Assembly (NCBI GenBank): GCA_964629475.1
Contig: CAZVQW010000017.1
Coordinates: 1 to 62,219 of the forward strand
Length of the DNA stretch: 62,219 nt
Source: SMWD01 sp964629475
GTDB lineage: Bacteria > Pseudomonadota > Gammaproteobacteria > Steroidobacterales > GCA-2729495
Reading direction: 5' to 3'
The notes under the pieces were generated by a model. It was not told where the DNA came from and ran no database searches. It saw only the letters and a list, made by a program, of their open reading frames with translations. The position numbers and the translations under genes were made by a program. Numbering within the stretch: position 1 is the first letter of the stretch; each line of letters starts with the position of its first letter. Positions 15,382 to 22,133 of the stretch are shown piece by piece.

Positions 15382-15837
15382 GTGGTCGACGTGCAGAATA
15401 TTTACTACACCTGCCGGCAGGCCTATAAGCGCAATTTCGATTACAACAGCTTCTGGGCGAAGGTCAGCAAGAATCGCGACATCGTGAGCGCATTTGCTTA
15501 CGCAACCGAGCCGGCCGACGACAAGCAGGCGCAGTTCCAGAACATCCTGCGCGCCATTGGCTTTACGGTGCTGCTCAAGCCTGTGCTCAAGCGCCTGGAC
15601 GGTTCGACCAAGGCCGATTGGGACGTGGGGATTGCTCTGGATGTTTACGAAGCGGCCCCCAATTGTGACCGGGTCGTGCTCGCCTCGGGTGACGGCGATT
15701 TCGCTATTTTGCTCGAACGGATCAGGGAACGCTTCAATACCAGCTCCGAGGTCTATGGCGTGACGCCATTGACGGCCGGCGCACTTATTAATGCATCGAG
15801 TGACTTCTTTCCGATCGGGGATAATCTGTTGATGTAG
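15382..15837 (+). CDS. NYN-domain protein, N-terminally clipped (LabA/DUF88-like)
   Basis: A 151-residue NYN (PIN-like) domain protein, a family of likely metal-dependent RNases. It reads VDVQNIYYTCRQAY at the N-terminus, a variant of the FVDxQNLYY strand with the first catalytic Asp. KADWDVGIALDVYE and VVLASGDGDFAILLERI follow, with further acidic residues. Family members begin with about 5-10 residues that form the first beta strand before VDVQN; here that part is missing, because the family A element sits exactly there and supplies the upstream stop. No ribosome binding site is seen before the GTG. The protein may be poorly made or misfolded. Confidence 0.83.
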   Translation: MVDVQNIYYTCRQAYKRNFDYNSFWAKVSKNRDIVSAFAYATEPADDKQAQFQNILRAIGFTVLLKPVLKRLDGSTKADWDVGIALDVYEAAPNCDRVVLASGDGDFAILLERIRERFNTSSEVYGVTPLTAGALINASSDFFPIGDNLLM

Positions 15838-15843
15838 GAAAAG

Positions 15844-15923
15844 AAAAAGGTGCCGGGTTTATTTTTCCACAAAGGTACCTTTGGGAAAAATAAACCCGGC
15901 ACCTTTTTCTTCGGCACCTTTTT
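15844..15923. repeat. Nested family A element
   Basis: Full outer element with a second small palindrome (AAAGGTACCTTT) exactly in its loop, then an extra truncated CGGCACC end after the right arm. The flanks GATGTAGGAAAAAG and the matching CTTTTTCCTACAT extend the inverted repeat to about 15834..15930. It lies between convergent genes. Confidence 0.88.
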
Positions 15924-15924
15924 C

Positions 15925-17706
15925 CTACATCGGCCACACCCACATAATCATCGGCACCGCCACGGCAATAATAATCACCTCCAGTGGCAAACCCATGCGC
16001 CAGTAGTCCCCGAATCGATACCCACCCGGCCCCATGATCAACGTATTGTTCTTGTGCCCGATAGGTGTCAGAAACGCACACGAAGCTGCAACGGCCACGC
16101 CCATCAAAAACGGATCGGGATTAACTCCTAGCCGGGCGGCAATCTCAACCGCGATCGGCGCCGCGATCACGGCCGTCGCCGTGTTGTTCATGACATCGGA
16201 TAACGTCATCGTGACCACTATTAATAGAGTCAGCACGACCGTCGGTGAAAATCCGGCTGACAAACCGACAATGCCATCGGCAATCAGGGCGGTGCCGCCC
16301 GTCGATTGCAGCGCCGCACCGATCGGTATCATCGAACCGAGCAGGACAATCACCGGCCATTCGACCGACTCGTACAGGCTGCGCACCGGTACGATGTTCA
16401 GCAGAACGTACAAGGCAGCGACACAACCCAGTGCGACCGGCAGATAGATGAGTCCGATACTCGCAGCAACAATGGCCGCAGCAAAGATGCCGACCGCGAG
16501 CCACGCCTTGTCGCGCTTGATCACGCGCTGGCCGCGATCGGCGAGCGGCAGCAGGCCGAGGCGACCGATGACGTCGCCGAGGCGCTCGTCCGAACCGAGC
16601 AGCAGCAACACGTCACCGGAATGGATTTCGAGTTGCCGGACATCGTCGCGGAAACGTTTGCCTTGCCGAGACACGCCGACCAGCGCCACGCCGTAGCGAT
16701 ACAGCAAGCGCATGGAGGCCGCCGAACGGCTGACCAGCCGTGACGATTCCGGCACGACGACCTCGCTGAGCGTCAGGTCCTCATCCTTGAGTGCGCTGAC
16801 GCCGGTACCGACATATTCAAGCCCCATGTCGCCGAGCACGGTATCAATACTCTCCGGGTTGGCTTCGACGACCAGGATATCCCCGGCCTTGATCTCCACG
16901 CGCCGCGCGAGACCCGGCATGCGCCTGCCCTTGCGAATCAGGCCGAGGATTTCGACATCGTTTTTTTCGGCCTGCTTATCGATCTGACTGACTTTCTTGC
17001 CGATGACGCCGGAATCAGCAGAGACTTTGAGCTCGGCAATATAATCGGCCAGGTCAAACAACTCCTTGCCCGAGTCGGCTTCCTGACGTCCCTTCGGCAG
17101 CATGCGCCAGCCGATCAGCGTCACGTAGGCAATGCCCACCGCCGCACAGGCCAGACCCACCGGGGCAAAATCAAACATCCTGTACGCCTCGCCCAATGCA
17201 TCATTGCGAAACTCGGCGATGATGATATTGGGCGGCGTGCCGATCAGCGTAATCATGCCGCCGAGTATCGAGGCGAACGACAGTGGCATCAGTGACAGTG
17301 ACGGGCTGCGTTTGGCTTTGGCTGCTGCCTGCATGTCGACCGGCATCAGCAACGCTAGCGCTGCGACGTTATTCATGATGGCCGACAGCACGGCCGCCAG
17401 TGACGACATGATCGCGATATGCGCACCGAGCTTTCGCGAGCTGTCGACGACGAAGCGTGCCAGTAATTCGATCGCACCGGAGTTGGACAGCCCGCGACTG
17501 ACGACAAGCACGAGCGCAATGATAATCGTGGCCGGATGCCCGAAGCCGGAGAAAGCGAGGTTGGTGGGCACGATCCCGGTCAGCAGGGCGGCGAGCAAGG
17601 CGATAAATGCGACCACGTCATACCGCCACCGCCCCCAGATCAGCAGGGCGAATACGGCGATCAGTAAGACGAAAAGGATAATCTGGTCGGGTGTCATGAT
17701 GCCCAT
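15925..17706 (-). CDS. SLC13-type permease with TrkA-C domains
   Basis: A 593-residue transporter with N-terminal and C-terminal membrane halves around two soluble RCK/TrkA-C domains (about residues 205-380), including VSQIDKQAEKNDVEILGLIR and FRDDVRQLEIHSGDVLLLLG. The membrane part has IIIALVLVVSRGLSNSGAIE and the IGTPPNIII motif of the DASS (divalent anion/sodium symporter) family. TrkA-C domains often bind nucleotides or regulate flux. The ion or acid carried is unknown. ATG at 17697 is an alternative start. The 5' end is 15 nt from a family A element, so promoter and ribosome binding site may be altered. Confidence 0.88.
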   Translation of the reverse strand: MGIMTPDQIILFVLLIAVFALLIWGRWRYDVVAFIALLAALLTGIVPTNLAFSGFGHPATIIIALVLVVSRGLSNSGAIELLARFVVDSSRKLGAHIAIMSSLAAVLSAIMNNVAALALLMPVDMQAAAKAKRSPSLSLMPLSFASILGGMITLIGTPPNIIIAEFRNDALGEAYRMFDFAPVGLACAAVGIAYVTLIGWRMLPKGRQEADSGKELFDLADYIAELKVSADSGVIGKKVSQIDKQAEKNDVEILGLIRKGRRMPGLARRVEIKAGDILVVEANPESIDTVLGDMGLEYVGTGVSALKDEDLTLSEVVVPESSRLVSRSAASMRLLYRYGVALVGVSRQGKRFRDDVRQLEIHSGDVLLLLGSDERLGDVIGRLGLLPLADRGQRVIKRDKAWLAVGIFAAAIVAASIGLIYLPVALGCVAALYVLLNIVPVRSLYESVEWPVIVLLGSMIPIGAALQSTGGTALIADGIVGLSAGFSPTVVLTLLIVVTMTLSDVMNNTATAVIAAPIAVEIAARLGVNPDPFLMGVAVAASCAFLTPIGHKNNTLIMGPGGYRFGDYWRMGLPLEVIIIAVAVPMIMWVWPM

Positions 17707-17721
17707 GATAAAAAAATATCG

Positions 17722-17783
17722 AAAAAGGTGCCGGGTTTATTTATTGGCTCCGGAAAATAAATCCGGCACCTTTTCTGGTACCT
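17722..17783. repeat. Family A element
   Basis: Full element (GGTGCCGGGTTTATTTATTG to AAATAAATCCGGCACC) plus a trailing CTGGTACCTTC end. It adjoins a truncated outer-membrane gene tail. Confidence 0.88.
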
Positions 17784-17786
17784 TCA

Positions 17787-17903
17787 GTCGGTGGCGGTTT
17801 GCGTTTTGTGCTGGCGCCAAAAAATGATGTCAGCCTCAGGGTCGATTACGCCTGGGGTCGCGGCGACTCGCAGTTTTATGTGGGCGTCGGTGAGTCATTC
17901 TGA
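17787..17903 (+). pseudogene. C-terminal fragment of an outer-membrane beta-barrel protein
   Basis: A 38-codon frame ending in TGA. It encodes VGGGLRFVLAPKNDVSLRVD then YAWGRGDSQFYVGVGESF, the typical final strands of a surface-antigen barrel that ends in Phe. It matches in pattern the C-terminus of the intact barrel protein at 57608..58735 (GVGLRF…RLDYAR…YLSVAEAF). No start codon exists; the 5' part has been replaced by the family A element. The remnant is probably not expressed. Confidence 0.8.
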
Positions 17904-17933
17904 TTAACCCGGGACGGGTCTCGATTTTCAAAC

Positions 17934-18797
17934 ATGCATAACAGCACAATCGATAACAAGAAACCCTGGTACCGCCACAAGCGGTTCATCACGGTTGGTA
18001 TTGTGTTCGTATTGCTTGCGTGGTTGCAGCTCCAGGTGCCGAGTAGCGAGGGGCCGTGGCACGAGGCACAGGGACGAACCGCATGGGTCGAGTTTGCCGG
18101 CCGTGCGTTCACGGTGCATAACGTGCGGGATTTTCGTTATGGTGCAGACCGGCGTGTGGTGAGTCCCGACTACACGGAACAAAGCTTCAACCTCGATAAC
18201 CTGCAACGTGGCTGGTTCGGCCTGTCGCATTTCGGGCCGATGGGTCTCGCGCACTCGTTTCTGAGTTTCGAGTTTAGTAACGGCGGTGAATCTCGTTACC
18301 TGGCGCTGTCGATCGAAGGGCGCCTCAGGCCCGATCAACGCTATAAGCCACTGGCGGGATTTTTTCGACGCTATACCAAGATATCGATATTCGCGACCGA
18401 GCAGGACGTGATAGGCCTGCGTTCGCACGTGCGCGGTGAGCGGGTCCTGTTATACCCGGTCAATGCGGTGCAGGATAATCTGGAGCAAGTTTTCCTGGCG
18501 CTGGCCGAGGATACGAACGAACTGCACGAGGCGCCGGCGTTCTACAACACCGTGCTTGATAATTGCCTGACAAATCTGCTGAAGCACACGGCGCTGATGG
18601 AAAACATCTCGTTCGCCGACCTGCGGGTGTTGTTACCCGGTCACACTGACCGGTTGACATACGCGCTGAATGTCACGCCGACCGACCTGCCTTTTGATGA
18701 GACCCGGCAACGTGCGACGATCGATCCTTCACTTAGCGAGATCGATGCTCCGGGGTTTTCTGCATCACTGCGCTGCGGCTGGAACGCGTGCCCGTGA
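17934..18797 (+). CDS. DUF4105 family membrane protein
   Basis: A 287-residue protein with one N-terminal membrane segment (FITVGIVFVLLAWLQLQV) and a periplasmic DUF4105 domain: VEFAGRAFTVHNVRDFRY, DNLQRGWFGLSHFG, LAHSFLSFEFSNGG and a conserved FYNTVLDNCLTNLL motif with a Cys-containing NC pair. DUF4105 proteins include a group proposed as envelope acyltransferase-like or lipoprotein-processing enzymes, but the activity of this subgroup is not established. The C-terminus (CGWNACP) just before the TGA may be non-native, because a compound family A element begins at the stop. A distant DUF4105 relative is encoded at the right window edge. Confidence 0.83.
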   Translation: MHNSTIDNKKPWYRHKRFITVGIVFVLLAWLQLQVPSSEGPWHEAQGRTAWVEFAGRAFTVHNVRDFRYGADRRVVSPDYTEQSFNLDNLQRGWFGLSHFGPMGLAHSFLSFEFSNGGESRYLALSIEGRLRPDQRYKPLAGFFRRYTKISIFATEQDVIGLRSHVRGERVLLYPVNAVQDNLEQVFLALAEDTNELHEAPAFYNTVLDNCLTNLLKHTALMENISFADLRVLLPGHTDRLTYALNVTPTDLPFDETRQRATIDPSLSEIDAPGFSASLRCGWNACP

Positions 18798-18922
18798 AAA
18801 AGGTGCCGGGGAAAAAGGTGCCGGAAAAAGGTGCCGGGTTTATTTATCACGTAATAAAGGTGTCGGGTTTATTTTCTGGTTCCGATAAATAAACCCGGCA
18901 CCTTTTTCCGGCACCTTTTTCA
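18798..18922. repeat. Compound nested family A element
   Basis: Three left ends in a row (AAAAAGGTGCCGG, GAAAAAGGTGCCGG, AAAAAGGTGCCGGG), an inner diverged copy (AAAGGTGTCGGGTTTATTTTC), then the right arm and a second right end. This is the most complex copy in the window. It lies between convergent genes. Confidence 0.88.
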
Positions 18923-18925
18923 CGC

Positions 18926-19837
18926 TTATTTGCGCGAACCAAGATAAATGGCAAACAGTGCAATACCTGCACCCGTCGCTTCCATGGCGGTCAGTGTGCG
19001 TCCGAACAGCAATACTTCCCACAGGTAACTCAGAGCGGGTTGCAGCAGCAGCGCGAGGCCGGCTTCGGTGGCGGTCACTTTGGGCAGGCTGGTCGCAATG
19101 AGCAGCCAGCCAATCGTGTGTGAAAGTATTCCGTAGGCAAGCAACCAGCCGGCATCGGCCAGTGTTGGGATCGCCAGTGATTCACCTTCTATGACTGTAG
19201 TAATACCGAGTAGCAGGGCGGTGCCTAACGATATGATAGCCACTTCGCGTGTCGGCAGGCGGTGTGTCGACAACGAGCGCGCCTGGCGCAGGCTGAGCAA
19301 ATAACCGGTGTAAGCCAGTGCGGTCAACAATCCAAAAATTACACCGAGACGATAGCGCTCGGTCAATGTCTGCCATTCAAAGCCGACTAACAGGGCGAGG
19401 CCGAGTATGGCGAGCGGTACGGCAACCAATTGAATGGGCCTGGGTTTCTGGCCCAGAAAAACGACACCGGCCAGCATCATGAAAAACACCTGGAAGTTAC
19501 CCAGCAGGGTCGCCAGACCTGGGCCCACGTAATTGATGCTGCGATGCCAGACCCACAGGTCCAGCGCAAAGAACACAGCACCCGCCAGCAGTATGGCAAG
19601 GATGCGTTGTGACAACTCGAGTCGACGGCCGGTGACCACCAGGAAAATTGCCAGTACTGCACCGCCGATCAGGACCCGGTAGAACGCACTGACCGTCGGC
19701 GGCACCGCAACCAGCCTGACCCACACGGGTGACAGGCTGATCAGTGCCGCACCCATGAACAGCAATACATGGGGTCGAATCGAGCTTTCCGGGGCAGAGT
19801 CTCCAGTCACGACACAGATGATAACCGCATCATGCAA
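18926..19837 (-). CDS. EamA-family (DMT) transporter
   Basis: A 303-residue permease with ten predicted membrane helices in two five-helix EamA halves. The first half includes VRLVAVPPTVSAFYRVLIGG and FALDLWVWHRSINYVGPGLA; the second repeats the pattern in ALLLGITTVIEGESLAIPTL. EamA carriers move metabolites, often by antiport; the substrate cannot be told. The N-terminal 20 residues before the first helix are polar. It follows a convergent DUF4105 gene and is separated from it by the compound family A element. Confidence 0.88.
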   Translation of the reverse strand: MHDAVIICVVTGDSAPESSIRPHVLLFMGAALISLSPVWVRLVAVPPTVSAFYRVLIGGAVLAIFLVVTGRRLELSQRILAILLAGAVFFALDLWVWHRSINYVGPGLATLLGNFQVFFMMLAGVVFLGQKPRPIQLVAVPLAILGLALLVGFEWQTLTERYRLGVIFGLLTALAYTGYLLSLRQARSLSTHRLPTREVAIISLGTALLLGITTVIEGESLAIPTLADAGWLLAYGILSHTIGWLLIATSLPKVTATEAGLALLLQPALSYLWEVLLFGRTLTAMEATGAGIALFAIYLGSRK

Positions 19838-19847
19838 TCAGGGTCAG

Positions 19848-20309
19848 TCACTCGTAGCGGTAAATTGCATAGGGTCGCGGGGCCGGAGGCGGGAGCTCAT
19901 ATTGATCCTGCAGAAAGGCTACAAGATCGACCAGCTGTCGGACTGTCATAAACTCATTCATGCTCGGCATGAAGGATTGACCGTCACTCGAGACCTCACC
20001 CTGCGGATATCCTTCGATCAGCTTGTGTGAGGGATTAATGATCGAGGTGACAAGCTCGCCATATGTCTGAATCCCGCTGACGGTTCCACCCAACTCCACT
20101 GAGACTGGCGCCGCAATATCGAGTGACGGGAGTTCCAGATCCTGAATCGAATGGCAGGCGTTACATTGAAGATCGAGAAATGCCTGTTGACCGAGTGCCG
20201 GGTTACCGTCAGGCAGAGCGAATCCCTTGCCGGACTCCAATGCCGGTGAACAGGCTGCGAGCGATACAGCAATGAAGGGCGGAATAAGCAGGCGTTTGAT
20301 GACTTTCAT
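19848..20309 (-). CDS. Lipoprotein c-type cytochrome
   Basis: A 153-residue predicted lipoprotein: LLIPPFIAVSLAAC with the lipobox Cys at residue 20, followed by a cytochrome c domain with the heme motif CNACH at 49-53. GQSFMPSMNEFMTVRQLVDL carries Met residues that probably supply the sixth ligand. A proline-rich tail (ELPPPAPRPY) follows. It is likely an electron carrier anchored to the outer face of a membrane. The genes around it do not identify its partner. Confidence 0.9.
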   Translation of the reverse strand: MKVIKRLLIPPFIAVSLAACSPALESGKGFALPDGNPALGQQAFLDLQCNACHSIQDLELPSLDIAAPVSVELGGTVSGIQTYGELVTSIINPSHKLIEGYPQGEVSSDGQSFMPSMNEFMTVRQLVDLVAFLQDQYELPPPAPRPYAIYRYE

Positions 20310-20645
20310 GGCAAGCTCCCTGTCAGTATGTCATCCGGATTTTAGTGTACGCGTCCGACGCAGGGTACATTCACCAACATCTCTTTGAGCACCGGCTCTG
20401 CATCTTCACTGTGCAGCCAATCTGCAACCTCGGGCTTGTGTGACTCCAGGTTGAGCTGAAGCAGCCTTTGGTAGGCCAGAATAACCGCCGTGGGCGTCTG
20501 AATTGTAGTCGTTTCCAAGTTCCTGTCCTGTAGCGTAGCGTTGCCGCCATTAGCAACTGAATATAGTTCTATATATGGGGGCGCCGGGAGACATCTTCAA
20601 TGCCCTGTTTGCAGGAAGAAAAGCGGGGGGTAGAGCCTGAGTTCC
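20310..20645. other. Interval with no supported gene
   Basis: A minus-strand frame ending at 20342..20344 reads like coding sequence (PTAVILAYQRLLQLNLESHK, then EVADWLHSEDAEPVLKEM). It has no ATG, GTG or TTG before the upstream stop, so I treat it as a possible remnant. The rest is plain AT-richer sequence. Confidence 0.4.
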
Positions 20646-21836
20646 TTACTTCTTGCGTGATATTCCAACACCCAGCATGGGCTTACCGAATTTCTTCGCT
20701 ACGGTATCGATCGCTTCGAGAATTTTCTGATCTTGTGCCTGCTGTTCAGCCGGCTCGAACAGGTCCGTCTGTGCAGCTTGTTGCTGTTCCCAGTTGCTGA
20801 TGCCAACACCGATGAGTCGCACGGGCTTGTCCGGCAGCTTGCCGTTGGTAAAGAGTGACCACGCAGTCGTCAGCATGACCCGTTCATCGTTGGTCGGTGC
20901 GGCCAGCGTATGTTGCCGGGTATGAGTCTCGAATCCCTCGTAGCGGATTTTCAGTGTCACGACGGTGCCGGCGAGTGCTTCCCGGCGCGCCGTGCGGGCA
21001 ACCTCCGCAGCAAGTTCACGCAGGATGTCGTGTAACTTGTCGTGATCACGAATGTCGGTGCCGAAGGTTTGTTCTTTCGAGATACTCTTGCGTTGTCGGT
21101 CCGTGACGATTTCAGCCGAAGCGCGGCCGTGGGCCTGGTGGTAAAAACTTTCAGCCGCCTTTTCGCCGAGGTGTTGTTTGAGTTTAGTCAGCGGCACCGA
21201 GCGCAGTTCTGCGACGGTGTTAATTTGTAACCGATCGAAGATTTTCTGTGTCTGGCGGCCGAGTCCGCGCAGGTTCGCTACCGGCATCGGTGCCAGAAAT
21301 TCCAGCACTTCATTTGGTGGGATCACGATCAGCCCGTCGGGCTTGCAGGCTTCGGAGCCGAGCTTGGCAATCAGCCGGTTGGGACCGATGCCCACCGAGG
21401 CGGTCAGTCCGGTTGCATCCAGAATCTGTTGCCGGATGTTGCGACCGATAGTGTCGGGTGCGCCGATCAGTTTCTCTAACCCGCTGATATCGAGATAGGC
21501 TTCATCGATCGATGCTTTTTCCACGACCGGCGTCATGTCCTCGAGAACCTGGAATACTTTCCGCGAGACTTGCTGGTATTTCTCCATATCCGGACGCAGG
21601 TACACCGCATCCGGACATCGCCTGTGCGCCTCGGCGATCGGCATTGCGGAATGAATACCGAAGGTTCGGGCTTCGTAGGAGCACGCTGCCACGACACCGC
21701 GGTTTCCCGGCATCGCACCAACGATGACCGGTCGCCCGCGGTACTCGACATGATCGCGTTGCTCGCAGCTTGCGTAGAAAGCATCGAGATCGACATGAGC
21801 GATCCAGCGGTGTGGATTATTTGTATCTGATTGCAT
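20646..21836 (-). CDS. dinB: DNA polymerase IV
   Basis: A Y-family translesion polymerase of about 396 residues from the ATG at 21836. It has the first catalytic Asp in HVDLDAFYASCEQ and the DE pair in EKASIDEAYLDISG. The steric-gate region and helix-hairpin-helix (LRGLGRQTQKIFDRLQI) follow. The little-finger domain ends IGVGISNWEQQ, and the last segment (QQAAQTDLFEP) carries a QTDLF-type beta-clamp binding motif. Pol IV bypasses DNA damage and is usually SOS-induced, but I see no LexA box. The ATG is preferred over an upstream TTG at 21845. Confidence 0.96.
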   Translation of the reverse strand: MQSDTNNPHRWIAHVDLDAFYASCEQRDHVEYRGRPVIVGAMPGNRGVVAACSYEARTFGIHSAMPIAEAHRRCPDAVYLRPDMEKYQQVSRKVFQVLEDMTPVVEKASIDEAYLDISGLEKLIGAPDTIGRNIRQQILDATGLTASVGIGPNRLIAKLGSEACKPDGLIVIPPNEVLEFLAPMPVANLRGLGRQTQKIFDRLQINTVAELRSVPLTKLKQHLGEKAAESFYHQAHGRASAEIVTDRQRKSISKEQTFGTDIRDHDKLHDILRELAAEVARTARREALAGTVVTLKIRYEGFETHTRQHTLAAPTNDERVMLTTAWSLFTNGKLPDKPVRLIGVGISNWEQQQAAQTDLFEPAEQQAQDQKILEAIDTVAKKFGKPMLGVGISRKK

Positions 21837-21843
21837 GTGCGCC

Positions 21844-21862
21844 AATTGGTGTCAGACACCAT
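21844..21862. repeat. Family B palindrome
   Basis: AATTGGTGTCAGACACCATT, immediately upstream of the dinB start. Confidence 0.87.
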
Positions 21863-21914
21863 TTTATGCACAATGACGGGACTGAGCGCCTAAATCTCCC
21901 TGATCAGGTGACCT

Positions 21915-22067
21915 ATGGACGAGCGATTCTGGATTGCAGTACTGGTCCTCGCCGGCTTTGCCTGCTATGTAGCGGCAAAGGTGATCGCGGCCATGCAGAA
22001 GAGCGATCGACAGTGGCAGCAGGTAGATAAGTCGAAGCTCAAGACCTGGGAAGACGAGGATGACTAA
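21915..22067 (+). CDS. Small single-helix membrane protein
   Basis: A 50-residue ORF starting MDERFWIAVLVLAGFACYVA, with one membrane helix, then a charged tail with KSDRQWQQV and KLKTWEDEDD. AGGTGA lies 6 nt before the ATG. The charge pattern and the length suggest a genuine small membrane protein. I cannot name a family. Confidence 0.65.
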   Translation: MDERFWIAVLVLAGFACYVAAKVIAAMQKSDRQWQQVDKSKLKTWEDEDD

Positions 22068-22107
22068 TACGTTCCTCGACGCACATCATCACCTTAGCTT
22101 GATTCAT

Positions 22108-22128
22108 TAATTGGTGTCAGACACCATT
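22108..22128. repeat. Family B palindrome
   Basis: TTAATTGGTGTCAGACACCA followed by TTTTC, 6 nt before the symporter start codon. Confidence 0.87.
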
Positions 22129-22133
22129 TTCAG

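Noticed and set aside
703..18922. CRISPR-like array
   Set aside because: Family A copies are palindromic, widely and irregularly spaced, and separated by whole genes; no uniform spacers and no cas genes are present.
20342..20594. Coding-like minus-strand frame
   Set aside because: It has amphipathic composition but no start codon before the upstream stop; kept only as an unsupported interval.
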